A stretch of DNA of 64,000 bases from Agrobacterium larrymoorei (GTDB lineage Bacteria > Pseudomonadota > Alphaproteobacteria > Rhizobiales > Rhizobiaceae). The notes under the pieces were generated by a model. The model made no database searches. It was not told the origin of the DNA and saw only the letters and a list, made by a program, of their open reading frames with translations. Both the position numbers and the translations under genes were made by a program. The stretch is taken from NCBI RefSeq assembly GCF_030819275.1, contig NZ_JAUTBL010000001.1, positions 1,831,553-1,895,552 on the forward strand, read 5' to 3'. The stretch's first letter is position 1, and every line of letters begins with the position of its first letter. This document shows positions 44,252 through 53,145 of this stretch, piece by piece.

Positions 44252-46918
44252 ATGTCGCATATCGATCTCAATCGCCTCATTGGAGCGCTTGAGCCTGAGC
44301 TGCGCGTAGCCTTGGAAGCTGCTGCCTCGGTCGCAGTGCGAATGGGTCACCGTTACGTCGATGTTCCTCACTGGCTCAAATCGGTTGTAGAATCTGAGAA
44401 GTTTGTTGGTGTACTCGATGAGTTGAGCATTCCGCGTCAGCGTTTTCTCGCAGAGATCGATCGTAGTCTTGAGGACGCCGTTGTCGGCAATCGAGAGGAT
44501 CTCTCGCTGTCGCAGAACGTGCTCGCAGCTGGTCGAGAAGCTTGGCTGCTAGCGTCGCTTGAGGCTGGCCGTAAGCACGTCGTGCTGGCCGATCTTCTTT
44601 TGGCGCTCGACGAGGAGGAATCGCTTAGAACCCTCGTTCGGTCCACTTTGCCATCTTTAAAAAGCATGGATCGCAACGCTCTTCAGAGACTGCGGAGCGT
44701 TGAGGATGACGCTCACACAGGCAAGGCAGAGCTGCTGGAGGGCGGTAAGGTGCGCTCTGCCGAGCAGAACGAGTTCTTACGTCTCTATACCCAGGACATG
44801 ACCGCTGACGCACGAGTTGGCCGGATTGATCCGGTAATCGGGCGAGATGATGAGCTGCGCCAGATTGTGGATATCCTCACGCGGCGCAGGCAGAACAATC
44901 CCATCCTTGTTGGCGAGGCGGGCGTTGGAAAGACGGCTGTGGCGGAAGCCCTCGCACTTGAGATCGTTTCCGGCAATGTCCCCGAAAAGCTGAAGAACGT
45001 CAGGCTGCTGACGCTTGATCTTTCGCTCCTTCAGGCAGGGGCGGGCGTCAAAGGCGAATTTGAGCGTCGGCTCCACGGCGTGATCGACGCAGTCAAGAAA
45101 TCGGTTGAGCCCATCATCCTATTCATCGACGAGGCGCATGGGCTCATTGGCGCCGGCGGTGCTGCAGGACAAGGCGATGCAGCCAATATTCTCAAGCCCG
45201 CGCTTGCGCGTGGAGAGGTTAGAACGATTGCAGCTACTACGTGGAGCGAATTCAAGAAGTATTTCGAGAAAGACGCTGCCTTGACCCGGCGTTTCCAACC
45301 CGTGCATGTTCGCGAGCCGGATGAAGCGACAGCCATCCGCATGTTGAGAGGTGTGGCGGACACCTTCGTCAAACATCATGACGTGATTGTTCGAGACGAT
45401 GCGATCGTTGCGGCGGTGCAGCTCTCTGCGCGGTATCTGCCTGCGCGCCAGCTTCCTGACAAGGCGGTCAGTCTGCTGGATACGGCCGCAGCAGCGGTTT
45501 CTCTTGCTCGACAAACCGTACCGGAGAAACTGCGTACCCTGACAAGCGAGCGGAGCCTTCTCACCATAGAACTGGATTGGCTGAAGCGTGAACCAGCCAG
45601 TGATGAATTGGCGGTGCGTATAGTATCGATAGAGGAAACGATCGATTCTCTTGGGCGGCAAATCGATGAATTGCAGGCGCGCTACGATCTTGAGATGCGG
45701 GACCTACTGGCATCGGAAGAAACAGATGAGAAGCTGACCCAGTCGAACGTCGCGCCTCTAAGGCTTGCCTCTTCGAAGTCTGGGGCCGATAAACTTGTCC
45801 CCACCGTGGTCGACCGTGAGGTCATAGCATCGGTGGTATCGCGCTGGACAGGCATTCCGCTTGGCAAGCTGCTTGCAGACCAGATCGAAAGTGCGCGAAC
45901 ACTCGATGATCGGATGAAGCAGCGGGTCATTGGACAAGACGCGGCAATCAATCGAATCGCCGACGCCATGCGTGCTGCGCGCGCAGGATTATCCGATCCA
46001 CGACGTCCCCCGGCGGTTTTCTTCCTGGTCGGCATGTCCGGTACCGGCAAGACGGAGACAGCTTTGTCACTGGCCGATCTCCTCTACGGCGGCAGCAACC
46101 ACCTCACGACAATCAACATGTCCGAGTTCAAAGAGGAGCACAAAGTCTCGCTGCTCCTCGGCTCACCTCCTGGCTATGTGGGATATGGTGAGGGAGGTGT
46201 GCTGACAGAGGCCGTGAGACGTCGTCCTTTTGGCGTTCTTCTGCTCGACGAAATCGACAAGGCGCATGCGGGTGTTCAGGATATCTTCTACCAGGTCTTT
46301 GACAAAGGTGTTCTTCGAGACGGCGAAGGCCGTGATGTGGATTTCAAGAACACAACAATCGTTTTGACAGCCAACACCGGGTCGGAATTGTTGTCAGCAC
46401 TTGCTGCGGATCCTGAGACGATGCCCGAAGGCGAGGCCCTAGAAGCGCTGCTGATGCCGGAACTGACGAAGCAGTTCAAGCCAGCCTTCCTTGGTCGCAC
46501 GATCATTCTGCCATTCATGCCCTTGGGAGCCGAACAGCTCTCAAGGATTGTCGACATTCAGATCGAAAAAATCCGCGATCGGGTCAGGGCGACCTACGGC
46601 GCGGAGTTGTCGCTCTCCGAAACGGCGCGGGCGGCACTGGTCAATAAGGCCGGCTCCAGCGACATCGGAGCACGCGCAATTGAAATCATGATGGGCAAGG
46701 ATCTCCTGCCACCCCTTTCCAGCTTCTTCCTTGAGAGGGTTGTTGCCGGTGAAAAGGTAGGCATGGTCACTGTCGATTTTGACGGTACGCGGTTCGGCGT
46801 TCATGCCGAAGCGGCTGGGGAAACGGGCGATTTCGCTTCGGCAGATGCTGCCGGGGTGGATGAAGTTGTCGCATCCAAAGGGGCAACCCGGCGTGTGCGG
46901 CGTCAGGTTGAAAGGTAA
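44252..46918 (+). CDS. clpV: T6SS sheath-recycling AAA+ ATPase ClpV (TssH)
   Basis: An 888-residue Hsp100-family unfoldase that disassembles contracted TssB/TssC sheaths. It has an N-terminal ClpV-N domain (first ~160 residues), AAA1 with Walker A GEAGVGKTAVAE at about residue 221 and sensor region TTWSEFKKYFEKDAALTRRF, a middle domain around 420-520, and AAA2 with Walker A GMSGTGKTETA at about residue 594 and SPPGYVGYGEGGVLTEAV. The start at 44252 has AGGAGG nine bases upstream. An in-frame ATG at 44204 is less likely. It leads the hcp operon as in A. tumefaciens. Confidence 0.96.
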   Translation: MSHIDLNRLIGALEPELRVALEAAASVAVRMGHRYVDVPHWLKSVVESEKFVGVLDELSIPRQRFLAEIDRSLEDAVVGNREDLSLSQNVLAAGREAWLLASLEAGRKHVVLADLLLALDEEESLRTLVRSTLPSLKSMDRNALQRLRSVEDDAHTGKAELLEGGKVRSAEQNEFLRLYTQDMTADARVGRIDPVIGRDDELRQIVDILTRRRQNNPILVGEAGVGKTAVAEALALEIVSGNVPEKLKNVRLLTLDLSLLQAGAGVKGEFERRLHGVIDAVKKSVEPIILFIDEAHGLIGAGGAAGQGDAANILKPALARGEVRTIAATTWSEFKKYFEKDAALTRRFQPVHVREPDEATAIRMLRGVADTFVKHHDVIVRDDAIVAAVQLSARYLPARQLPDKAVSLLDTAAAAVSLARQTVPEKLRTLTSERSLLTIELDWLKREPASDELAVRIVSIEETIDSLGRQIDELQARYDLEMRDLLASEETDEKLTQSNVAPLRLASSKSGADKLVPTVVDREVIASVVSRWTGIPLGKLLADQIESARTLDDRMKQRVIGQDAAINRIADAMRAARAGLSDPRRPPAVFFLVGMSGTGKTETALSLADLLYGGSNHLTTINMSEFKEEHKVSLLLGSPPGYVGYGEGGVLTEAVRRRPFGVLLLDEIDKAHAGVQDIFYQVFDKGVLRDGEGRDVDFKNTTIVLTANTGSELLSALAADPETMPEGEALEALLMPELTKQFKPAFLGRTIILPFMPLGAEQLSRIVDIQIEKIRDRVRATYGAELSLSETARAALVNKAGSSDIGARAIEIMMGKDLLPPLSSFFLERVVAGEKVGMVTVDFDGTRFGVHAEAAGETGDFASADAAGVDEVVASKGATRRVRRQVER

Positions 46919-46962
46919 CAGGGCCTCGGAGCAAGAGGTCGTTTCAAACAGGAGCTTACAGC

Positions 46963-47439
46963 ATGCCAATTTATCTGCAGTTGGACGGTATTCAGGGTGA
47001 TGCGACTCATCAGGAACATCGCAAGTGGATGGACATCGAAGCCATCCACTGGAATGTGACGCGAAACATGAACACCGCTGCGGGCTCTGCAGCAAACCGT
47101 GAAGCATCCGAGCCGACCATATCGGAAGTCATTCTCACCAAGGTCAGCGACTCCTCCTCCACCAAGCTGTTTCAGGAAGCATGCGCTGGCCGCCAGGGTA
47201 AAACTGCTACCATCCATTTGGTAACGACTGGAGATCCCGGCAATACCTATATCCAGTATCTCCTTACCAATACGCTGATCGCCAGCTATTCGGTCGATTC
47301 CAGTGGTGACCGTCCCGTCGAGACGATCAAGCTGAACTTCACGAAAATCGAAGTGAAGTATACGCCTGCAGACGAAAACAACTCGCCGCAGTCTCCAATG
47401 ATCGCATCTTACGATCTGGCGACGACCAAGGCCGCCTGA
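46963..47439 (+). CDS. hcp: T6SS inner-tube protein Hcp (TssD)
   Basis: A 158-residue tube-forming secreted protein. It reads MPIYLQLDGIQGDAT at the N-terminus and has the central SEVILTKVSDSSSTKLFQEA and the C-terminal ETIKLNFTKIEVKYTP strand, all typical of Hcp. Hexamers stack into the tube that carries VgrG and effectors. It starts 44 bases after clpV, with AGGAGC upstream, and is followed by a strong hairpin. Confidence 0.97.
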   Translation: MPIYLQLDGIQGDATHQEHRKWMDIEAIHWNVTRNMNTAAGSAANREASEPTISEVILTKVSDSSSTKLFQEACAGRQGKTATIHLVTTGDPGNTYIQYLLTNTLIASYSVDSSGDRPVETIKLNFTKIEVKYTPADENNSPQSPMIASYDLATTKAA

Positions 47440-47446
47440 GGAAACT

Positions 47447-47477
47447 GATCCGGTGCCCTTTCACAGGGCATCGGATC
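47447..47477 (+). terminator. Hairpin directly after hcp
   Basis: Arms GATCCGGTGCCCT and AGGGCATCGGATC (13 bp, one G-T pair) enclose a 5-base loop 7 bases after the hcp stop. No T-run follows. It probably defines and protects the hcp mRNA 3' end, allowing a high Hcp level relative to downstream genes. This is inferred from structure and position. Confidence 0.55.
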
Positions 47478-47566
47478 ACCCCATCCGGGCTTTGCGGGCC
47501 AATAGCGCTGAAGCGCTGATGGAGCCGCGTAAATCGGTTGTACCGTCCACAAGGGAGGCGTCTTGA

Positions 47567-48067
47567 ATGCCCAATTTTTCCGTTTCTACAGATAATTTTA
47601 TCGTCCGGCCGGTTCGGCAAGATGAGGTCCTTGCCCCTCAAAAAATGGGTAGGGGACCAGATCTCTCCTATATGAGCCTTCCAGACGGCCCTAGACAATT
47701 CAATCAGCGAGCCGCAGTTGGCGGGGCTGCCGCTGCTGTCTTCAGCCAGGCTGCAGCTGCTCTGAACGAGGGTGCGATTTCCGTGTGGTTGCGGAAGTGG
47801 ATACGGGCCAATGAATCAAAGATTAGCCAGGCTCTCCTTCAGCATGGGCACAGCGCATTCGCCCTTCAAGTAAACTATGCTGTTGCAAACTCTTTCGGCA
47901 ATCAGATGTTCTTGTCGAGGGATATATATCTTCTTGGCACCGCGCCCACGACAAAGGAGATTGGTACCGTTCTCACCTCGGACGTGATGTTTGGGCCCAA
48001 AGCGGATGCCATTCCAAACTACGCGACGAAATTCAAATACGCTTATCTCGTAGGGGAACGTCGTTGA
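47567..48067 (+). CDS. Unknown protein between hcp and vgrG
   Basis: A 166-residue protein I do not recognise. It starts with a good site (GGGAGG eight bases before the ATG). Visible features are a polar N-terminus (VSTDNFIVRPVRQDEVLAPQ), an Ala/Gly-rich hydrophobic stretch (AAVGGAAAAVFSQAAAALN) that could insert in or cross a membrane, and a C-terminal part ending YAYLVGERR. In A. tumefaciens C58 the gene pair at this place is a peptidoglycan amidase effector and its immunity protein. Here there is no amidase motif and no second gene. A T6SS-related role, effector or accessory, is inferred only from position. Confidence 0.7.
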   Translation: MPNFSVSTDNFIVRPVRQDEVLAPQKMGRGPDLSYMSLPDGPRQFNQRAAVGGAAAAVFSQAAAALNEGAISVWLRKWIRANESKISQALLQHGHSAFALQVNYAVANSFGNQMFLSRDIYLLGTAPTTKEIGTVLTSDVMFGPKADAIPNYATKFKYAYLVGERR

Positions 48068-48234
48068 CGGACGCTACCGCAGTGTTTGAGCAAATTGTGT
48101 GAGCTCGTTCGATGGCGAACAGGCAGTTCCAAGTATTGGAAGCAGGGTTGAGCCGCTTTGCTTCACAACAGGTCATAGTGAAAGCCACAGTCCATGCGTG
48201 TCGCTTCTCATTTGATTGATCGCGGAGAGAGACC

Positions 48235-50628
48235 ATGACCGACCAGCCCTCATCGTCTGATTTTATCCAGGCGAGCCGCGTTCTGAAGGTCAAGTCCCCG
48301 CTGGGTGAAGACCAGCTTCTCCCCGAACGCATGGTGATCCAGGAAGGCGTATCGCAACTCTTCGAGATCAACCTCAGCGTCCGCGCCAAGAAGGAGTCAG
48401 TCAAGCCCGAGGAACTGATCGGCCGTCTGGTCGATGTCTCTGTGGAGGTGCAACAGGGCGATGGCGAAGAAGGAAGTGGTGTGCGTCGCCCATTCAACGG
48501 TCTGGTGACGGAGCTGCATGAAGGCCCGCCCATCACTCGCGGCCTTCGCTCCTACGCCATGACCATCCGCCCGCAAATGTGGCTGCTCTCGCGCCGCTCC
48601 GACTGCCGCATATGGATGGACAAGACGGTGGTTGAGATTGCCGAGACGCTTTTTTCCGAACACGGGATTCCGGCTCCCGACACATCCGGCATCATCACAC
48701 CGCCACCACCGCAGCACTACAGCGTTCAATGGAACGAAACGGACCTCGATTACCTCCTGCGCCGTTTCGAGGAGGATGGACTGTTCTACTGGTTCAGCCA
48801 TGAGGATGGCTTCCACAAGCTGCACGTGGCCGATAGCGCCAATGGTTGGCTTGGACCATCTCCGTCCGCTCAAGGTGAAGGCAAGGTAAGGCTGGCGCAG
48901 GGCTCGTCGGATCGCAACCACATCAATGACTGGGCGCGCCGCTTCTCCTACGTGCCGGGCCAGCGGGCAGGGGCCGACTGGAACTTCGAGACACCCTCGA
49001 TGGTACCAGGCACCATGACGCCATCTCTGGTGCAGATGCCAGACGCGACCAAGCGCGAGCTTTATGAATATCCTTCACGCATCAAGACGGTGGCAGAAGC
49101 CGAACGCGCTCAGAAGCTTCGAACGCAGGCAATCGAAGCCGACCACGACCGCGTCTTCGGCGCATCCACCTCCCGCATCCTCGAAGCCGGACGGCGCTTT
49201 ACGCCTTACGAGGTAGCCCATCCCGAGCATGAGTATGAAGAGCATGTGATCATCAAGGCGACCCACACCATCGTCGATCGCTCCTATGAGACAAACGGGA
49301 ACGAGCCCGAATACCGCAACAGCTTCGAAGCCATCCCGTCGCGCGTGCCGCTGACCCCGCACCGGACAACCAAGCGCCCGCGGATCGAGGGCACGCAGGT
49401 GGCGATCGTTGCAGGCCCGGAGGGAGAGGAAATCCACCCGGATCAATATGGCCGCATCAAGCTATGGTTCCCATGGGACCGCAAGGCGAAGAAGGATGGG
49501 ACAGATACGTGCTGGGTGCGTGTTAGCCAGGCCTGGGGCGGCGGAACCTGGGGTGCTCAGGTCATACCGCGCATCGGCATGGAAGTGATGGTTGCCTTCG
49601 TCGATGGCGATCCGGATCGACCGCTGGTCACGGGCGTGGTCAACAACCCTGCAAACTCCGTGCCTTACGACCTGCCCGCCAACAAGACGCGCATGGTGCT
49701 GCGCTCCAACACGCACAAGGGCCAAGGCTTCAACGAAATCACCTTCGAGGATGAGGCGGGCAGGGAGAACCAGTTCTTCCATGCCCAGAAGGACCAGACG
49801 ACGCGCGTGCTCAATGACCGCACCAAACGCATCGACCGGCATGAGGTGGCCTCCATTGGCGGCAACCGTGCTGTGGAAGTCTCCGGTAATCAGAAGCACG
49901 AGATCGGTGGATCGGTAAACACCGTTGTCGGCGGTACCGGCCCGATGGCGATGATGGCTATGGCGGGAGTGCAGGCGCTGTCCGGGCAGACGGCAGGCCT
50001 GTTATCGCAAGCTGCACAAATCGCTGGTGGCGGGGGGCCGGGTGTTGCAGCCTTTGCCACCACGCTCGCTTCATCGGCGCTTGGGTTCCTCGGCTCAGGC
50101 GGCTTGTCATCACGCGAAGGCGTTGTCGCTGGTTCCAGTCCCCGCGCAGACGCAGGAACGGCTCTTGCTGGCTCAGGCACAGGCGTTGGGTCCGATGCCT
50201 CCAGTCTATTCCCGATGCCCGGCATCATGAACACGATCATCGGCGCGTTTCAGTCCACATCCGTAGGCATTGCAAAGGCAGAGCAGGTTGGCGTCAGCAA
50301 GGTGACCAATGTCGGGCAGACGTATTTGACCAGTATCGGAAAAGAGCAACGTACGACTGTCGGCAAAACAATCCGAATGGAGGTCGGCGAGCTCTTCGAT
50401 CTTTGGGCGCACAACAAGTTCCTCGGTCGTTCTGAAACATGGTACATAAATGCCAACAAGAAGATCGTCCTAACGGCGCCGGGTGGCAGGATCGAGATCA
50501 ACGAAAGCGGGATACTCATCAAGGGCCTGCGCGTCGATATCAAAGGCAATCAGATAAACTTTTCCCGCGGCGGCCCCGGTAAGAAGACCGACAAGGGGTT
50601 TGCGGAGGATTGTTCCAAGAAGAGCTGA
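48235..50628 (+). CDS. vgrG: T6SS spike protein VgrG (TssI)
   Basis: A 797-residue trimeric spike protein. It has a gp27-like N-terminal half (residues ~1-380), a gp5 OB-fold around 395-470 (PDQYGRIKLWFPWDRKAKKDGTDTCWVRVSQAWGGG marks it), DUF2345-like beta-helix sequence, and an Ala/Gly/Ser-rich insertion at ~565-655. The C-terminus returns to the beta-helix (KIVLTAPGGRIEINESGILI). The C-terminal tail likely recruits the cognate adaptor and toxin encoded next. A degenerate copy of part of this gene lies at 54252-54352. Confidence 0.95.
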   Translation: MTDQPSSSDFIQASRVLKVKSPLGEDQLLPERMVIQEGVSQLFEINLSVRAKKESVKPEELIGRLVDVSVEVQQGDGEEGSGVRRPFNGLVTELHEGPPITRGLRSYAMTIRPQMWLLSRRSDCRIWMDKTVVEIAETLFSEHGIPAPDTSGIITPPPPQHYSVQWNETDLDYLLRRFEEDGLFYWFSHEDGFHKLHVADSANGWLGPSPSAQGEGKVRLAQGSSDRNHINDWARRFSYVPGQRAGADWNFETPSMVPGTMTPSLVQMPDATKRELYEYPSRIKTVAEAERAQKLRTQAIEADHDRVFGASTSRILEAGRRFTPYEVAHPEHEYEEHVIIKATHTIVDRSYETNGNEPEYRNSFEAIPSRVPLTPHRTTKRPRIEGTQVAIVAGPEGEEIHPDQYGRIKLWFPWDRKAKKDGTDTCWVRVSQAWGGGTWGAQVIPRIGMEVMVAFVDGDPDRPLVTGVVNNPANSVPYDLPANKTRMVLRSNTHKGQGFNEITFEDEAGRENQFFHAQKDQTTRVLNDRTKRIDRHEVASIGGNRAVEVSGNQKHEIGGSVNTVVGGTGPMAMMAMAGVQALSGQTAGLLSQAAQIAGGGGPGVAAFATTLASSALGFLGSGGLSSREGVVAGSSPRADAGTALAGSGTGVGSDASSLFPMPGIMNTIIGAFQSTSVGIAKAEQVGVSKVTNVGQTYLTSIGKEQRTTVGKTIRMEVGELFDLWAHNKFLGRSETWYINANKKIVLTAPGGRIEINESGILIKGLRVDIKGNQINFSRGGPGKKTDKGFAEDCSKKS

Positions 50629-50631
50629 ACC

Positions 50632-51696
50632 ATGTCCGAAGCATTGAAAAAGCAAATCCAGAATGAGCTCATGCAGCCCCGTGCTGCAGGCTCGAACCTG
50701 TTCGTTCTGATCGATCCCTCTCGCAATCCTGGCCTACTGACCATCGCTCAAGGCATGACCGACGAAGGAGCATGCCTATTCATCGGGGATGCCCGGCAGG
50801 AGTTCGAAGACGATGCGCCTTGGCTAGTCCGGTGCGACGAAGGCGGAGAGTTTGTTCGTTATCTTGTCAGCGAAGGTCTCGGCCGGCGCTGGAGTGTTTT
50901 CGTTGAAAGCGATCTGGAGTTCGCCCAAATATTCACCCATTTTCGCAAGTTCGTAAAAGTTGTTGATGGCGACGGAGACCACATATTCTGGCGCTTCTAC
51001 GATCCTATGATTATCTCCGGCCAATTGCCGTTTCTCACGGTCGAGCAGAGGCAGCATTTCCTGAATGGGATAGAGCGCCTCGGTACGGAGATGGGCGAAC
51101 ATGCCTTCGCCTGGTTCCGCGACAACGCCGATGGACGGCTTTCCACGCATGTGCTCGAAGCGAATAACGAGAGCATCGACGTATCTGATAACGAGATATC
51201 CGATGTGAAGGACATTCCCTCCGATCTGGTCCAGATTTCCGTGGATGGGGCTCGCATTCGACCAATGATGCATCTGACCCAGTCGCAGATCGATGCGCCG
51301 CTTCTCTACAATCGTCCGGCTTTGGTCGCGCATGTCGTCGAGAACCTCGACGAAGAATTCCATCCTGCGCTTGCACAGGTCGATCGTCAGGTCCTCGACC
51401 AGATGATCAGCCATGGCATTTCGCTGGCGATGTTCTCCTACGCCATCCACGATGTGGAGCACATCGAACTCTTTATAGACTTCATGTTTCGGATCGCACC
51501 CGGCTGGCACAAGGAGCCCACTCTTAACCAGATTCTCAGACGGACGGACATCACCACTGACGAGAAATTCAACCGCATGGCCGAAGATCGTATGGCTGGG
51601 GCCTGGGACGACGCGGAAACACTCGATGACCCCCGCGAATGGCTGCCGCAGGAGATTGCCCGACAACTGAACGCCGAGGGAGAACTCCTCCAATGA
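50632..51696 (+). CDS. tap: DUF4123 T6SS effector chaperone/adaptor (Tap/TEC)
   Basis: A 354-residue cytoplasmic adaptor. The DUF4123 domain spans residues ~20-145 (NLFVLIDPSRNPGLL, DDAPWLVRCDEGGEFVRYLV, LEFAQIFTHFRKFVKVVDGDGDHIFWRFYDPMII marks the core). Tap proteins load a toxin onto the VgrG tip. In A. tumefaciens Tap1 does so for the DNase Tde1. It starts 3 bases after vgrG and its stop overlaps the toxin ATG (ATGA), which ties the three genes together. Confidence 0.92.
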   Translation: MSEALKKQIQNELMQPRAAGSNLFVLIDPSRNPGLLTIAQGMTDEGACLFIGDARQEFEDDAPWLVRCDEGGEFVRYLVSEGLGRRWSVFVESDLEFAQIFTHFRKFVKVVDGDGDHIFWRFYDPMIISGQLPFLTVEQRQHFLNGIERLGTEMGEHAFAWFRDNADGRLSTHVLEANNESIDVSDNEISDVKDIPSDLVQISVDGARIRPMMHLTQSQIDAPLLYNRPALVAHVVENLDEEFHPALAQVDRQVLDQMISHGISLAMFSYAIHDVEHIELFIDFMFRIAPGWHKEPTLNQILRRTDITTDEKFNRMAEDRMAGAWDDAETLDDPREWLPQEIARQLNAEGELLQ

Positions 51697-52542
51697 GCGA
51701 AACTTACAAGGCGGAATTGAAGGACGGTATCTGGTCGAACGTCAAGCAGATGGCAAAAGACGATCCGGCAATCATCACCGACGTCGCCGGCATTTTCGAC
51801 CCAACGGGCGCAGCCGACCTGACGAGCGCCGGCATCCGCGCCGTTAAGGGCGATTGGTGGGGAGCCCTGTTCTCCGCGGTGTCCGCTGTGCCGTTCGGCG
51901 ATCTCATCGGTAAAAGTAAACTACTCGCCCGTTACGGGCCTAAAGGAGCCAAGCTCGGTGGGGCGATCGCCTCCTACTTCCGGAAAAAGCGCGAAAGCGC
52001 TACAAGAAAGCCTCGTAGGCATGAAGGGAGCGAAGGCGGCGATCGCGGCTAGGAAACGTGCTTTGGAGAAAGTGCGCGAGGCGATGAAGAAGAAGCGCGC
52101 AAAGAAAAATTGCGCCGAATGCAAGAAAGTGCCGAACGGTCGCATGCCTGCAAATGGAAAGAACGGCAACTGGACCGATGCTGCGGGCAACAAGATCGCT
52201 CAACCTGCTGACGGGAACGGCTTTTTCAAGTTCAGCGAGACGAAAACCCTGCCCGACGGAACCAAGGTTGACGGAATTGCTTACAAGGACGGGTTTCCAG
52301 ACTTCGACAAGTACGTTGTGGGCGGGAAGCAGGACATATCGGTTGTCACCGGTGATGCGGCGACCGATGCCAGAACACTTCAGAGGGAGCTCGGAGTTGC
52401 CAATCCAGGTCACTCTGACTACGTCCTCAACCACTTCGAAGATGGCACCGTCGGATACGTTCCCAGAGTCGTCCACGATACTGCAGGCGGCGGGGTGGCA
52501 CACGTCGGTGGCGCATCGATGATCGACTCACCGCTCTTCTAG
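51693..52542 (+). pseudogene. T6SS nuclease effector (HNH/EndoVII-type), split by a one-base frameshift
   Basis: The N-terminal part (51693-52052 frame) reads DDPAIITDVAGIFDPTGAADLTSAG, the Tap-binding region typical of such toxins. The C-terminal part is in the +1 frame (51958-52542). Dropping one A from the A5 run at 51984-51988 joins them into about 282 residues. A helical KKK-rich linker with KKNCAECKK follows, then a toxin domain ending VLNHFEDGTVGYVPRVVHD and HVGGAS. This is the pattern of HNH/EndoVII toxins of the WHH/LHH type, but with LNH at the signature. Either the toxin is inactivated, the run was misread, or slippage restores the frame. Confidence 0.8.
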
Positions 52543-52607
52543 TTTCGCCACCGACGGCATTGCGTCGGCCGGTGGTCTTGTTTAGTCAAACGGAGGTTCT
52601 TGGAATA

Positions 52608-53129
52608 ATGGATGCAGCTCTGAAGGATATGCTGGACAAGCCCGATGAAATGGGTCGTGCGGAGAAGCCGGTGGTCAACGCGGAGATCGAAGAATTTGAG
52701 CGCTCGGAAGGCGTCACCTTACCGAATTCGCTTAAGAGTTTCTGGTTAAGTTACGGAAGCCGCGACCTTAACAGCAAGAAAATCTTCGCTTTCAAAACGA
52801 AGGTCGTTTTTCCTGATGGAAAAAAGAAGAAAGCCGACGTCAATTCAATCGCCGGACCTGGCAAAATGATCGAGGCGCGCCAACGTTACATTGACCCGCT
52901 ATATGGAAACTCCGGTGAGCGACTGCCTGCAGGGCTTTACCCACTGACATTCGATGCCGGTTATGGCCACTGCCTACTCGATCTGAACGCAGATACTCAC
53001 GGACGTATTCTTTACATCGTGATCAAGGCGAAGACCTTCGGCGATGCCGGTTACGGCTGGGATCAGGTGGGAACAGTCGCAAAAGATTTCGATGAATTCC
53101 TGGCTGGTCTGACGCCGGATTATCTCTGA
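52608..53129 (+). CDS. SUKH (SMI1/KNR4) family immunity protein
   Basis: A 173-residue cytoplasmic protein. The SUKH fold shows in AEIEEFERSEGVTLPNSLKSFWLSYGSRDLN and in the later PLTFDAGYGHCLLDLNADTHGRILYIV and DFDEFLAGL. SUKH proteins neutralise many nuclease toxins of polymorphic systems. Its position right after the toxin makes it the cognate immunity protein. The start at 52608 has GGAGG upstream, and an in-frame ORF start at 52560 is less likely. The gene is intact although the toxin reading frame is broken. Confidence 0.88.
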   Translation: MDAALKDMLDKPDEMGRAEKPVVNAEIEEFERSEGVTLPNSLKSFWLSYGSRDLNSKKIFAFKTKVVFPDGKKKKADVNSIAGPGKMIEARQRYIDPLYGNSGERLPAGLYPLTFDAGYGHCLLDLNADTHGRILYIVIKAKTFGDAGYGWDQVGTVAKDFDEFLAGLTPDYL

Positions 53130-53145
53130 TTTAGGGAGATAGGCG

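Noticed and set aside
51958..52542. Toxin C-terminus as an independent 194-residue gene
   Set aside because: The first ~10 codons are the wrong-frame reading of the toxin middle. Removing one base joins it to the N-terminal frame, and toxins of this type are single proteins with a Tap-binding region.
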